Assembly (NCBI RefSeq): GCF_001748085.1 | Contig: NZ_BBZK01000007.1 | Coordinates: forward strand, 186,001-250,000 | Origin: Streptomyces sp. TP-A0874 | GTDB taxonomy: Bacteria; Actinomycetota; Actinomycetes; Streptomycetales; Streptomycetaceae | Reading direction: 5' to 3' | DNA: 64,000 bases | Shown: positions 19,373 to 30,108 of the stretch, in pieces | Position numbering within the stretch: the first letter of the stretch is position 1 | Layout of the letters: every line of letters begins with the position of its first letter | The notes under the pieces: model-generated | Database searches by the model: none | Seen by the model: the letters and a program-made list of their open reading frames with translations, nothing else | Told to the model about the DNA's origin: nothing | Position numbers and translations under genes: made by a program

Positions 19373-20731
19373 GTGGGACGACTCTTCGGCACGGACGGAG
19401 TGCGCGGTGTCGCCAACGCGGACCTCACGGCTGAGCTCGCGCTCGGACTGTCGGTCGCGGCGGCACATGTGCTCGCCGAGACAGGAACCTTCGAGGGCCA
19501 CCGGCCCACCGCAGTGGTGGGACGCGACCCGCGCGCCTCCGGAGAGTTCCTGGAGTCCGCCGTCGTGGCGGGCCTGGCCAGCGCTGGCGTGGACGTCCTG
19601 CGCGTCGGTGTGCTGCCCACCCCGGCGGTGGCGTATCTCACCGGCGCGCTGGGCGCCGACCTCGGCGTGATGCTCTCGGCGAGCCACAACCCGATGCCCG
19701 ACAACGGCGTCAAGTTCTTCGCCCGGGGCGGGCAGAAGCTCGCCGACGAACTCGAGGACCGTATCGAGACCCGGTACGCCGCCCACCGAGGCGGGCAGCC
19801 CTGGGACCGGCCGACAGGCACGGGCGTGGGCCGGGTCCGTACCTACGACGAGGGCTTCGACAACTACGTCGCCCACCTGATCGGCGTGCTGCCCAACCGG
19901 CTCGACGGCCTCAAGGTCGTACTGGACGAGGCGAACGGCGCCGCCTCCCGGGTCTCCCCGGAGGCCTTCGCACGTGCCGGGGCGGAGGTCGTCACCATCG
20001 CGGCCGACCCGGACGGGCTCAACATCAACGACGGCTGCGGATCCACCCATCTGGACCTCCTCAAGGCCGCCGTGGTCGAGAACGGCGCCGACCTGGGGAT
20101 CGCCCACGACGGTGACGCCGACCGCTGCCTCGCCGTCGACGCGTCCGGCCAGGAGGTCGACGGGGACCAGATCCTGACCGTCCTCGCCCTCGCCATGCGG
20201 GACGGCGGCCGGCTCCGGAAGAACACCGTCGTCGCCACCGTCATGTCCAACCTGGGTTTCAAACTCGCGCTGGAACGCGAGGGGATCGAGCTGCGGCAGA
20301 CCGCGGTCGGCGACCGCTACGTCCTGGAGGCGATGAAGGAGGAGGGCTTCGCGCTCGGCGGGGAGCAGTCCGGCCACGTGATCATCCTTGACCACGCCAC
20401 CACCGGTGACGGCACCCTCACCGGGCTGATGCTCGCGGCCCGGATCGCGGCCACCGGCCGGCCGCTGGCCGAGCTGGCCGCCGCCATGGAGCGCCTGCCC
20501 CAGGTGCTGATCAACGTGCCGGACGTGGACAAGACCCGGGTGGCCAGCTCGGCCGAGCTGGCAGCGGCGGTCACGGAGGCGGAGCGGGAGCTGGGCGCCA
20601 CCGGGCGGGTGCTGCTGCGCCCCTCCGGCACCGAGCCGCTGGTGCGGGTGATGGTGGAGGCCCCCGACATCGAGCAGGCGCGGTCGGTCGGGGAACGGCT
20701 GGCGGACGTGGTGAAGTCGGCCCTGGGCTGA
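19373..20731 (+). CDS. glmM: Phosphoglucosamine mutase
   Basis: The protein is 452 residues from GTG 19373 behind ggagga at 19361-19366. It converts glucosamine-6-phosphate to glucosamine-1-phosphate for UDP-GlcNAc and cell-wall synthesis. The active-site phosphoserine is in [11 protein letters not shown] (about residue 103). The Mg-binding loop is [10 protein letters not shown], and the C-terminal phosphate-binding loop is [14 protein letters not shown]. It begins [14 protein letters not shown] as in the family. It lies 2 genes before glmS, which supplies its substrate. Confidence 0.97.
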   Translation: MGRLFGTDGVRGVANADLTAELALGLSVAAAHVLAETGTFEGHRPTAVVGRDPRASGEFLESAVVAGLASAGVDVLRVGVLPTPAVAYLTGALGADLGVMLSASHNPMPDNGVKFFARGGQKLADELEDRIETRYAAHRGGQPWDRPTGTGVGRVRTYDEGFDNYVAHLIGVLPNRLDGLKVVLDEANGAASRVSPEAFARAGAEVVTIAADPDGLNINDGCGSTHLDLLKAAVVENGADLGIAHDGDADRCLAVDASGQEVDGDQILTVLALAMRDGGRLRKNTVVATVMSNLGFKLALEREGIELRQTAVGDRYVLEAMKEEGFALGGEQSGHVIILDHATTGDGTLTGLMLAARIAATGRPLAELAAAMERLPQVLINVPDVDKTRVASSAELAAAVTEAERELGATGRVLLRPSGTEPLVRVMVEAPDIEQARSVGERLADVVKSALG

Positions 20732-20803
20732 TCCGGAGCGGCCGCCGCGACGGGCGTCGCGGCAGGTGGAGCGGCGGACCGTACAGTCGGCGGGCTCCGG
20801 CCG

Positions 20804-20825
20804 CGGCCGCCCGGCCGGGCGGCCG
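20804..20825 (+). terminator. Palindromic hairpin after glmM
   Basis: A perfect 22-bp palindrome with 11-nt arms (CGGCCGCCCGG at 20804-20814 and its complement at 20815-20825) lies 72 nt after glmM. A smaller 9-bp hairpin (20744-20752 with 20755-20763) precedes it. Together they likely terminate glmM. Confidence 0.5.
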
Positions 20826-20969
20826 GAAGCCGTGAAGCTGTCCCGAATCGATCGTATGTCTATTACTTTCGACTGATCGGGGTTACTGTCCGCCCATTGG
20901 GGGACCCCTTTCCGGGGTGGGCGGCCCGAGCCGTCACGCCCGGATCCACCACGGCCGCTAAGGATCCGC

Positions 20970-21230
20970 ATGTCCATACGTCTGACTAACCTGATACGCC
21001 GCCGAGGGAGACCCTCGGTGTACGAGGCGGCGGGGCTCCGCGGTGACCGCGCCGCCACGGTCGGGGTGGTCCACGGCGACCTCGCCGACGAGCTGCCGGA
21101 CGAGGACCTCCCGGAGGACCTCGCGGACTGCCTGGACATGTACGAACCCGGCAGCAAGCCGCGGTGCGAGGAGGTGGAGTACCTGGCCACCATCCAGGAG
21201 GCCATGGAGCGGATCGCGCGCGGGCACTGA
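20970..21230 (+). CDS. Small acidic conserved-type protein, function unknown
   Basis: The protein is 86 residues from ATG 20970, with taagga at 20958-20963 as ribosome binding site. A basic N-terminus (MSIRLTNLIRRRGRPS) is followed by an acidic middle (DLADELPDEDLPEDLADCLDMYEPG) and a helical end (EEVEYLATIQEAMERIARGH). It is strongly charged with no membrane segment and two Cys. It is placed between glmM and glmS on the same strand, 35 nt before glmS. Codon use matches the neighbours, so I believe it is a real gene. I do not recognise a family. Confidence 0.65.
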   Translation: MSIRLTNLIRRRGRPSVYEAAGLRGDRAATVGVVHGDLADELPDEDLPEDLADCLDMYEPGSKPRCEEVEYLATIQEAMERIARGH

Positions 21231-21265
21231 CCGGTTGCCCGGGGCTGGGGCCGTAGGCTGCGATC

Positions 21266-23109
<1,844 letters not shown>

Positions 23110-23113
<4 letters not shown>

Positions 23114-23478
23114 TCGTGGGGGTGGGGATCGACGTCGCCGAGATCGACCGCTTCGCCGCGGCGCTGGAACGCACACCGGGGCTGGCCCACCGGCTCTTCG
23201 TGGCGGGCGAGCTGACGCTGCCCAGCGGTGAACGGCGGGGAGCGGCGTCCCTGGCGGCCCGCTTCGCGGCCAAGGAGGCGCTCGCCAAGTCGCTCGGCGC
23301 GCCGAAGGGGCTGCGCTGGACGGACGCCGAGGTGCTGACCGAGGAGAACGGGCAGCCCCGGTTGCGGGTGCGAGGGACGGTGGCCGCGCGGGCGGCCGAG
23401 CTGGGGGTGCGGGGTTGGCACGTCTCCCTGAGCCACGACGCCGGGGTGGCCTCGGCCGTGGTGATCGCGGAGGGGTGA
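23110..23478 (+). CDS. acpS: Holo-[acyl-carrier-protein] synthase
   Basis: The protein is 122 residues from GTG 23110 ([20 protein letters not shown]), overlapping glmS by 4 nt. It transfers 4'-phosphopantetheine from CoA to the Ser of acyl carrier proteins. The Mg-binding Asp is in [10 protein letters not shown] and the second motif is [22 protein letters not shown]. The C-terminal [17 protein letters not shown] completes the family. Length is standard. It forms a run with nnr downstream. Confidence 0.95.
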
Positions 23479-23519
23479 GTCGAGCTGCTGTCGTCGGCCG
23501 GGCCGACCAGACTGGTCGC

Positions 23520-24992
23520 ATGAGGACTGCCTACGGCGTGGAGACGGTACGGGCGGCCGAGCGGGAGTTGATGGCCCGGCTGCCGGAGGGGGAGTTGATG
23601 CGGCGGGCGGCCGCCGGACTCGCCGCGGCCTGCTGCGACCTCCTTCCCAGGGTCTACGGGGCCAGAGTGGTCCTGCTGGTGGGCAGCGGGGACAACGGCG
23701 GTGACGCGCTGTACGCCGGCGCTCGGCTGGCCCGGCGCGGCGCCTCCGTCACCGCGGTGCTGCTCAAACCGGACCGGACGCACCGCGGCGGGCTCGCCGC
23801 CCTGCGGGCTGCGGGCGGCAGGGCCGGGCCGCCGGCCGGCTCCGGGAAGCTGATCGACCGCGCCCACCTGGTGGTCGACGGGATCGTGGGCATCGGCGGC
23901 CGGGGCGGGCTGCGGGCGGACGCCGAGCCGTTGGCGCGCTCGGCCCAGCGGTCCGCGGCCCGGATCGTCGCCGTCGACCTGCCGAGCGGTGTGGACGCCG
24001 GGAGCGGCGAGGTGACGGGGCCCGCGGTGCGGGCCGACGCCACCGTCACCTTCGGCGCGTACAAGCCCGGCCTGCTCGTCGACCCGGGCGCCGCCCACGC
24101 CGGCGCGCTGCGGCTGGTGGACATCGGGCTCGGCCCGTACCTGCCACCGCGGCCCGAGCTCGTCGCCCCGCAGCACGCCGATGTGGCCCGGCTGTTGCCG
24201 GTGCCCGGAGCGGAGAGCGACAAGTACCGGCGCGGGGTGGTGGGTGTGGTGGCCGGCTCCGCGCGCTATCCGGGGGCCGCGGTACTCGCGGTGGCCGGGG
24301 CGCTGCGGGGCGGCGCCGGGGCGGTGCGGTACGTGGGACCGGGGGCGGATGCGGTGATCGCCCGCTTCCCGGAGACGCTGGTGCACCCGGGACCGCCCGC
24401 CGAGGCGGGCCGCGTCCAGGCCTGGGTGATCGGGCCGGGGCTGGGGGACGACCCGGGCGGGCGCCAGGCCCTGGAGCAGGTGCTGGCCTCCTCCGTACCG
24501 GTGCTGGTGGACGCCGACGCGCTGCGCCTGCTGGAGCGGGAACGGCTCCGCGAGCGGACGGCGCAGACGCTGCTGACCCCGCACGCCGGGGAGGCGGCGG
24601 CACTGCTGGGGGTGGCCCGGGAGGAGGCGGAGTCGGCGCGTCTCGCCTCGGTCCGCCGACTGGCGGCGGAGTACGGTGCGACGGTGCTGCTGAAGGGCTC
24701 CACCACGTTGGTCGCCGGAGCGGACGGGCTGGTGGCGGGATCGGAGGGGCCGGTGCTGGCGAATCCCACCGGGACCGGCTGGCTGGCGACCGCCGGCAGC
24801 GGTGACGTCCTCTCCGGGCTGGCCGGCTCGCTGCTGGCGGCCGGGCTCGACGCGCGGGAGGCGGGGGCGGCCGCGGCCTATCTGCACGGCCTGGCCGGAC
24901 GGTTCGCGGCGGGCCGGACCCCGGGGCCGGTCTCCGCGATGGATGTCGCCGACCGTCTCTCGGACGCCTGGCGCGAGGTGCACCTCTCCTGA
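23520..24992 (+). CDS. nnr: Bifunctional NAD(P)H-hydrate epimerase / ADP-dependent dehydratase
   Basis: The protein is 490 residues from ATG 23520 (MRTAYGVETVRAAERELM). The N-terminal YjeF_N epimerase domain (about 1-200) holds VGSGDNGGDALYAGARLARRG and VVDGIVGIGGRGG. The C-terminal YjeF_C carbohydrate-kinase-like dehydratase domain (about 215-490) holds VIGPGLGDDPG and the ATP/ADP-site motif TAGSGDVLSGLAGSLLAAG. It repairs hydrated NADH/NADPH. The fusion is the common bacterial form. The frame is open upstream into acpS. I chose the ATG that begins at the family start, though no strong ribosome binding site precedes it. Confidence 0.93.
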   Translation: MRTAYGVETVRAAERELMARLPEGELMRRAAAGLAAACCDLLPRVYGARVVLLVGSGDNGGDALYAGARLARRGASVTAVLLKPDRTHRGGLAALRAAGGRAGPPAGSGKLIDRAHLVVDGIVGIGGRGGLRADAEPLARSAQRSAARIVAVDLPSGVDAGSGEVTGPAVRADATVTFGAYKPGLLVDPGAAHAGALRLVDIGLGPYLPPRPELVAPQHADVARLLPVPGAESDKYRRGVVGVVAGSARYPGAAVLAVAGALRGGAGAVRYVGPGADAVIARFPETLVHPGPPAEAGRVQAWVIGPGLGDDPGGRQALEQVLASSVPVLVDADALRLLERERLRERTAQTLLTPHAGEAAALLGVAREEAESARLASVRRLAAEYGATVLLKGSTTLVAGADGLVAGSEGPVLANPTGTGWLATAGSGDVLSGLAGSLLAAGLDAREAGAAAAYLHGLAGRFAAGRTPGPVSAMDVADRLSDAWREVHLS

Positions 24993-25143
24993 AACCGGCC
25001 CCGGGCACCCGGGTGATCCCGGTACGGCGACCGGGTGATCTCAGGGGTCGGACGGCGTGTCGGTCGCGCGGCGGCGGGAGTGCTGTTCCGTTCTGGTTTG
25101 TTCGCCGCGGGCCACCGCGGCCGGGGAAAAGGACGGATCCGCC

Positions 25144-26115
25144 ATGGGCCCTGCGGTGCGAGAAGGGGAGCGGGAGCGAAGGCCGATAGTCTTCGCGGTG
25201 CTGCTGCCACTGCTGATCATCGGTGGCACGGCGGCCGCTGACGCACCACTGGCCTGGCAGACCGGGAAGGCCGCCGAGAAGGCGGTGGCGGCTGACCGGC
25301 CGAAGCCCGTCGCCAGCGCTCCGGTGCCGCTGGAGAAGCTGGTGCCCGGGCTGCCGGAGACCCGTTTCCGGCACACCGTCGACACCCCCGACCAGGCGCT
25401 GCCGCCCCAGCCCCGGGACAGCCGCCGCGCCGAAGCCGTGCCGCCGGAGCCGAAGGGGGCGGCCGCCCGACTCGTCGAGTACGTGCCGCCGGCGGAGGTG
25501 CAGGCCGCGCCGGGCAGGGCCCGACCCGAGCAGTGCACCGGGAGGACCGGCCCCTACCAGCGGGAGGTGGAGGAGTTCCTGCGGCTGCGTCCGGACGGCG
25601 TGCAGTCACCGGGCGACTGCCGCGCCATCCGCGACTGGCAGTTGGCGGAGGGCATCCAGCCGGCCATCGGCTTCGCCGGGCCGACCAGCTGGGGCCGGGC
25701 CCGGCTGGCCCGGGCGAAGAAGGAGCCGAACGCCGGCCGGCGGTGTCCGGAGGCGCCGGACACCAGGATCGCCTGTGTGGACCTGACGCGTCAGCTGATG
25801 TGGGTGCAGCGCGGCGGAGACGTCGTCTTCGGCCCGGTGTCGGTCCGCACCGGCATGCCCGACCACGAGACCCGCACCGGGAGGCACCAGGTCTACTGGC
25901 GCAACAAGCAGCATGTCTCCTCGATCTACGAGACCCCCATGCCGTTCGCCCAGTTCTTCGACGACGGTGAGGCCTTCCACGGGGTCTACGGGAACATCTT
26001 CGACCCGGGCGGCGGCTCACACGGCTGTGTGAACCTCGCCTACACCGACGCCGAACGGCTCTGGGACGTACTGGAAGTGAACGATCCGGTGTTCCTCTGG
26101 GGCAAGCGGCCATAA
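25144..26115 (+). CDS. L,D-transpeptidase (YkuD family) with N-terminal membrane anchor
   Basis: The protein is 323 residues from ATG 25144, with aaaggacgga just upstream. A signal/anchor helix (PIVFAVLLPLLIIGGTAAADA, about residues 16-36) targets it outside the membrane. A Pro/Ala linker and a helical peptidoglycan-binding-like region (about 135-200, YQREVEEFLRLRPDGVQ and DWQLAEGIQP) precede the YkuD domain. The catalytic motif is HGVYG...GGGSHGCVNL near residues 280-300, with Cys as nucleophile. Such enzymes make 3-3 cross-links in peptidoglycan. It sits just before alr, another wall gene. Confidence 0.88.
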   Translation: MGPAVREGERERRPIVFAVLLPLLIIGGTAAADAPLAWQTGKAAEKAVAADRPKPVASAPVPLEKLVPGLPETRFRHTVDTPDQALPPQPRDSRRAEAVPPEPKGAAARLVEYVPPAEVQAAPGRARPEQCTGRTGPYQREVEEFLRLRPDGVQSPGDCRAIRDWQLAEGIQPAIGFAGPTSWGRARLARAKKEPNAGRRCPEAPDTRIACVDLTRQLMWVQRGGDVVFGPVSVRTGMPDHETRTGRHQVYWRNKQHVSSIYETPMPFAQFFDDGEAFHGVYGNIFDPGGGSHGCVNLAYTDAERLWDVLEVNDPVFLWGKRP

Positions 26116-26387
26116 CACCGGCGCCCCGGACGGCGAGCCCGCCGGCGAACGCGCTGTGCCGAGCAGGTGAGTGGGACGGCCCACGGAGCTCCCCGGGAAC
26201 GGCCGGGAGGAGTGCCCGGGGCCTTGGCGGAACCTCTGAGGTGAGCCGCGGGGCAGGCGTTCCAGCCGTCCAGGCACCCACGGCCGGAGGCCGCACGGGC
26301 CCCTACCGCCCTACCGGGAGGCGGCAGAACAGCTCCACCCGGTGCCAACACAGGCCGACTCCGTACTCCGGTGAGACACTGATCTGG

Positions 26388-27569
26388 ATGAACGGACAAC
26401 CGATGCGGGCCCGCGCCGAGGTGGACCTCGCCGCGCTCCGAGCCAACGTCCGGGCGCTGCGCGGTCGGGCCCCGGAGGCACAGCTGATGGCCGTGGTGAA
26501 GGCCGACGCCTACGGCCACGGCGTGCTGCCTTGCGCCCGCGCCGCCCGGCAGGCCGGTGCGGACTGGCTCGGCACCGCGACCCCGGAGGAAGCGCTGGCG
26601 CTGCGGGCCGGCGGGGACCGCGGCCGGCTGATGTGCTGGCTCTGGACCCCCGGAGGCCCCTGGCAGGCGGCGATCGAGGCAGATGTCGACGTCTCGGTGA
26701 GCGGGATGTGGGCGCTGCGCGAGGTCGTGGCCGCCGCCCGTGCCTGCCGGCGCCCCGCCAGGGTGCACCTGAAGATCGACACCGGGCTGGGCCGGAACGG
26801 CTGCGCCCCGGAGGACTGGCCCCAACTAGCCTCGGCGGCCCTGACCGCGGAGGAGGAGGGCGTCCTGCGGGTGACCGGCGTCTGGTCCCACCTCGCCTGC
26901 GCCGACGAGCCGGAACACCCCGCCACCGACGCCCAACTCGCGGTCTTCCGGCAGGCGCTGGAGACCGCCGAACGGATCGGGCTGCGCCCAGAGGTGCGCC
27001 ACATCAGCAACTCGGCGGCCCTGCTGACCCGTCCGGACGCGCACTTCGACCTGGTGCGGACGGGGATCGCCGTCTACGGGCTGGCCCCCGGTCCGCTGCT
27101 GGGTCGGCCGGCCGAGCTCGGGCTCCGGCCGGTGATGACCCTCTCCGCCCGGCTGGCGCTGGTGAAGCGGGTGCCGGGCGGCCAGGGCGTGGGCTACGGG
27201 CACCGCTACCTGACCCCGGGGGAGACCACACTGGCGCTGGTGCCGCTCGGCTACGCCGACGGGATCCCGAGGCACGCCTCGGGTTGCGGACCGCTGCTCG
27301 TCGGCGGCAAGTGGCGGCAGATCGCGGGGCTGGTCGCGATGGACCAGTTCTCCGTCGACCTGGGCGGCGACACCGCCCGGGCCGGCGAGCCCGCGTTGCT
27401 CTTCGGCCCAGGAGACCGGGGGGAGCCGACGGCGGAGGACTGGGCCCGGGCCACGGGCACCATCGGCTACGAGATCGTCACCCGGATCGGAGCCCGGGTG
27501 CCGCGGGTCTACCTGGGGGAGGGGCCGACCGGTGACGAGGGAGCCGGGGGGCAGTCCGCCGATGGCTGA
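26388..27569 (+). CDS. alr: Alanine racemase
   Basis: The protein is 393 residues from ATG 26388 (MNGQPMRARAEVDLAALRAN); ATG 26403 is an alternative. It interconverts L- and D-alanine for peptidoglycan using PLP. The PLP lysine is in AVVKADAYGHG (about residue 41). The second catalytic base, a Tyr, is in GGQGVGYGHRYLTPGET. The HISNSAALLTRPDAHFDLVRTGIAVYG segment is the family core. The last 8 nt overlap the next gene's ATG, suggesting co-translation with the hydrolase. Confidence 0.95.
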   Translation: MNGQPMRARAEVDLAALRANVRALRGRAPEAQLMAVVKADAYGHGVLPCARAARQAGADWLGTATPEEALALRAGGDRGRLMCWLWTPGGPWQAAIEADVDVSVSGMWALREVVAAARACRRPARVHLKIDTGLGRNGCAPEDWPQLASAALTAEEEGVLRVTGVWSHLACADEPEHPATDAQLAVFRQALETAERIGLRPEVRHISNSAALLTRPDAHFDLVRTGIAVYGLAPGPLLGRPAELGLRPVMTLSARLALVKRVPGGQGVGYGHRYLTPGETTLALVPLGYADGIPRHASGCGPLLVGGKWRQIAGLVAMDQFSVDLGGDTARAGEPALLFGPGDRGEPTAEDWARATGTIGYEIVTRIGARVPRVYLGEGPTGDEGAGGQSADG

Positions 27570-28755
27570 ACCGCCCGCCGGCGCCGGACCGTTCGGTGCC
27601 CACCGGTGGCGCGGTGCGGGCATCGCGGGCGCCGTGGTCGGGGTGCTGGCCGCCGCGGCGGTGGCGGGCGCGGTGGTGGAGCGGCTGACGGCCGAGCGGA
27701 CCGGCCGGCGGGAGGAGGCGCGGCGCGCCCCGGACGGCTCCGATACCTACGGCACCCTGCGCGGCGCACCGGGACGGGCGGTCGCCGACGACGGCACCGA
27801 GCTGCACTACGAGATCGACGAGATCGAGGACGCCGGTCAGCACCCCGCTCGGGCGGCCGACCCGCGGCACCGGCCCCTCCGCGGACGGCCCGTCACCGTC
27901 GTCTTCTGCCACGGCTTCTGCCTCAACCAGGACTCCTGGCACTTCCAGCGCGCCGCACTGCGCGGACTCGTCCGGGCCGTCTACTGGGACCAGCGCAGCC
28001 ACGGCCGCTCCGAGCGCGGGGCGGCCCAGCGCGCCGGCGCCCCGGTCACCATCGACCAGCTCGGCCGGGACCTGAAGGCGGTGCTGGACGCCGCGGTGCC
28101 GGACGGACCGGTCGTCCTGGTCGGCCACTCGATGGGTGGGATGACGGTGATGGCGCTCGCCGCCCACTACCCGGACTACGTGCGCCGGCGGGTGCTGGGG
28201 GCCGCCCTCGTCGGGACCTCGGCCGGCGACCTCGGGCAGGTCAACTACGGGCTGCCGGTGGCCGGTGTGAACGCGCTGCGGCGGCTGCTGCCCGGGGTGT
28301 TCAAGCTGCTCGGCTCCCGGGCCGCGGTGCTGGAACGGGGCCGGCGGATGACCGCGGACCTGTTCGCCGGGCTCATCAAGCACTACTCGTTCAGTGCCCG
28401 GGACGTCGACCCCGCGGTGGCCCGGTTCGCCGAGCGGATGATCGAGTCCACCCGGATCGAGGTGGCCGCGGAGTTCTACCCGGCCTTCCAGGAGCACGAC
28501 AAGACCGGAGAGCTGGGAGCGCTCGCCGGGCTGCCGGTGCTGGTGCTCGCCGGTGAGCTCGACCTGGTCACGCCCAGCGACCACGGTGCGGCCATCGTGG
28601 GGCTGCTCACCGGGGCCGAACTGGTGCTCGTACCGGACGCCGGGCATCTGGTCATGCTGGAGCGTCCGGAGACGGTGACCGCCCAGCTGTTGGAACTACT
28701 GGTCCGGGCGACGCAGTACGAGGGCTTCCGAGACCGGCGCGCGGGGAACGGCTGA
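27562..28755 (+). CDS. Membrane-anchored alpha/beta hydrolase
   Basis: The protein is 397 residues from ATG 27562, which overlaps the end of alr. A GTG at 27532 would add ten residues. A membrane helix near residues 16-38 (AGIAGAVVGVLAAAAVAGAVV) is followed by a hydrolase fold. The oxyanion region is VFCHGFCLNQDSWHFQR. The nucleophile Ser is in VGHSMGGMTVMALA (about residue 192), the Asp in LVLAGELDLVTP and the His in VPDAGHLVMLERPE. The substrate is unknown. Linkage between alr and tsaE is conserved in Streptomyces. Confidence 0.88.
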   Translation: MAEPPAGAGPFGAHRWRGAGIAGAVVGVLAAAAVAGAVVERLTAERTGRREEARRAPDGSDTYGTLRGAPGRAVADDGTELHYEIDEIEDAGQHPARAADPRHRPLRGRPVTVVFCHGFCLNQDSWHFQRAALRGLVRAVYWDQRSHGRSERGAAQRAGAPVTIDQLGRDLKAVLDAAVPDGPVVLVGHSMGGMTVMALAAHYPDYVRRRVLGAALVGTSAGDLGQVNYGLPVAGVNALRRLLPGVFKLLGSRAAVLERGRRMTADLFAGLIKHYSFSARDVDPAVARFAERMIESTRIEVAAEFYPAFQEHDKTGELGALAGLPVLVLAGELDLVTPSDHGAAIVGLLTGAELVLVPDAGHLVMLERPETVTAQLLELLVRATQYEGFRDRRAGNG

Positions 28756-28786
28756 GCCCTGCGGCTTCCCCGTACCATCGACCGGT

Positions 28787-29326
28787 ATGGAAGCGGAAGC
28801 CCCGGGTATGACCACCAACGTCCACCTCACCGTCGCGACCCCGGACCGCATGCGGGAGCTGGGCCGGCGCCTCGCGGGGCTGCTGCGCCCGGGTGACCTG
28901 CTGCTGCTCAGCGGACAGCTGGGCGCGGGCAAGACGACGCTCACCCGAGGGCTCGGCGAGGGCCTCGGGGTGCGGGGCGCGGTCACCTCCCCGACCTTCG
29001 TCATCGCCCGGGTGCACCCCTCGCTCGTGGCCGGGCCGCCGCTGGTCCATGTGGACGCCTACCGGCTGGGCGGTGGGCTGGAGGAGATGGAGGACCTCGA
29101 TCTGGACGTCTCGCTGCCGGACTCGGTGGTGGTCGTGGAGTGGGGGGAGGGGCGGGTCGAGGAGCTGTCCGAGGACCGGCTGCACATCGTGATCTCCCGT
29201 GCAGAGGGCGGCGACGGCCTCTCCTGCGACGAGACGGGCGATGTCGCCGATGTCCGGGAGGTGTCGCTCACCGGTGTCGGGGAGCGGTGGGCCGAGACCG
29301 ATCTGTCCGTTCTGATCGATTACTGA
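28787..29326 (+). CDS. tsaE: tRNA threonylcarbamoyladenosine biosynthesis ATPase TsaE
   Basis: The protein is 179 residues from ATG 28787; ATG 28808 (MTTNVHLT) is a possible alternative behind ggaag. A TACCAT at 28773-28778 just upstream could give a leaderless transcript. The P-loop is SGQLGAGKTTLTRGLGEGLG (residues ~42-61), followed by VTSPTFVIARVH and HVDAYRLGG. TsaE works with TsaB and TsaD to make t6A at position 37 of ANN-decoding tRNAs. tsaB, rimI and tsaD lie 1.7 kb downstream, beyond a stretch of decayed genes. Confidence 0.94.
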   Translation: MEAEAPGMTTNVHLTVATPDRMRELGRRLAGLLRPGDLLLLSGQLGAGKTTLTRGLGEGLGVRGAVTSPTFVIARVHPSLVAGPPLVHVDAYRLGGGLEEMEDLDLDVSLPDSVVVVEWGEGRVEELSEDRLHIVISRAEGGDGLSCDETGDVADVREVSLTGVGERWAETDLSVLIDY

Positions 29327-29334
29327 CCCCGCTC

Positions 29335-29630
29335 TTCCCGGTGCCGCCCAGCGCTAACAGGGCCATGGTGACCGCGCGGCTTCCGAAGCCCGCCCCCAGG
29401 GAGGCGGCCGCGGAGCGCCCGACCATCGGCATCAGCACCGCCGTGCCCAGACCGATGGAGAGCAGCCGCAGCGAAGCCATCTCGGCCTTGTCCCCTTCGC
29501 CTGCCCGCTGCCGCAGCGCGGTCAGCAGCCAGGCAGGCTGTTGAGGTTGGCGAAGCAGGCCACGAAGAAGGCGAGGAAGTGGAGCGGGCTCGACTCGCCC
29601 AGCGCCAGCAGCGTTCCCGCCCAGCCCCGG
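29335..29630 (-). pseudogene. Fragment of a multi-pass transporter (GPH/MFS-like)
   Basis: On the minus strand, two adjacent frames give membrane-protein-like peptides: HFLAFFVACFANLNSLPG in one, then LLTALRQRAGEGDKAEMASL, RLLSIGLGTAVLMPMVGRSA and GSRAVTMALLALGG in another. The frame changes near 29540, and the N-terminal half and the true C-terminal helices are missing. The pattern (a polar ADxxR-like loop followed by helices) resembles the middle of sugar:cation symporters of the GPH family, but the assignment is by eye. It ends against tsaE and is head-on to other fragments, so it is probably a relic. Confidence 0.5.
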
Positions 29631-29639
29631 CCTGGCAGG

Positions 29640-29892
29640 CCAGCCACACCGGCAGCTCCGCGGCGCCCGGCGGGGTCGGCACCGCGGCCGGTCAACTGGC
29701 CCGCCTGCTGGGCGCCGGCCGCATCGTCGGCAGCGTCGGCTCGCACGGCTGCGCGGGGGCGAGTCGGTCTTCGAGCGGCTCAGCGTGGTCGAGGGCTTCG
29801 AGCGGCTGGTGCCCGCGTTCCTCGGGACATCGCGCGGTGAGAACCCCGGCAAGTCGGTCGTACGGCTGAGCCCGCAGGGGGGTTCCTCGTAG
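29640..29892 (+). pseudogene. Remnant of an NADP-dependent zinc-free alcohol dehydrogenase / quinone oxidoreductase (MDR family)
   Basis: A plus-strand peptide [20 protein letters not shown] followed by LLGAGRIVGSVGSHG matches the Rossmann nucleotide-binding segment of MDR reductases. After a frame change near 29750-29760, the downstream frame reads SVFERLSVVEGFERLVPAFL and RGENPGKSVVRLSP. That is the typical C-terminal end of the same family (GxNxGKxVVR), and it stops at TAG 29890-29892. The catalytic N-terminal domain and the middle of the nucleotide-binding domain are absent. I read this as a gene reduced by deletions, not an active enzyme. Confidence 0.6.
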
Positions 29893-29995
29893 CCAACCAC
29901 CGCGAGGTCCAGGAGGAGCTGGAGCGGTTCGTGGTGCCGCACCTGCGCTCCGGGGTCCACAGGGTCACACACGGGAGTGCAGGTACCGACACCGC
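29883..29995 (+). pseudogene. Short fragment, possibly the C-terminal part of a flavin-dependent monooxygenase
   Basis: Directly after the MDR remnant, in another frame, the peptide VANHREVQEELERFVVPHLR followed by SGVHRV resembles the C-terminal helix of luciferase-like (NtaA/SnaA/DszA type) monooxygenases (FVxxVVPELQRRGxFR). It is only about 35 residues, has no start and merges into non-coding sequence. Identification is tentative. Confidence 0.3.
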
Positions 29996-30053
29996 GTCGG
30001 CAAAATGTTGCGCGCTTGACACCGGGCGTGGTCACATGGGGTGGCGGGGCCGG

Positions 30054-30069
30054 GTTAGGTCTACCTAAC
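30054..30069. promoter_or_regulatory. Inverted repeat GTTAGGT-CT-ACCTAAC, possible operator
   Basis: Seven-base arms GTTAGGT (30054-30060) and ACCTAAC (30063-30069) flank CT. The element stands out as AT-rich in a GC-rich region and lies 39 nt before the small gene at 30109. The arms resemble half-sites of the DtxR/IdeR iron box, but the spacing (2 nt instead of about 7) is wrong for that 19-bp box. It may be an operator for the small gene or a relic of one that controlled the decayed genes. Confidence 0.4.
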
Positions 30070-30108
30070 AAGATCGTGCCAGCGGCCCCCGAACCCCAGG
30101 AGGCCACC

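Noticed and set aside
19334-21205. Long open frame opposite glmM (over 600 codons) and many similar frames opposite or out of phase with ribosomal and kinase genes
   Set aside because: High GC at third codon positions opens the antisense frames. Their protein sequences are Arg/Gly/Asp/Val-rich without motifs, and the sense genes are well-known families.
21231-21265. A glmS ribozyme before glmS
   Set aside because: Only 35 nt lie between the previous gene and glmS, too short, and no ribozyme core is seen.
30054-30069. A DtxR/IdeR (DmdR1) iron box
   Set aside because: The arms resemble iron-box half-sites, but the spacer is 2 nt rather than about 7, and no iron gene is adjacent.
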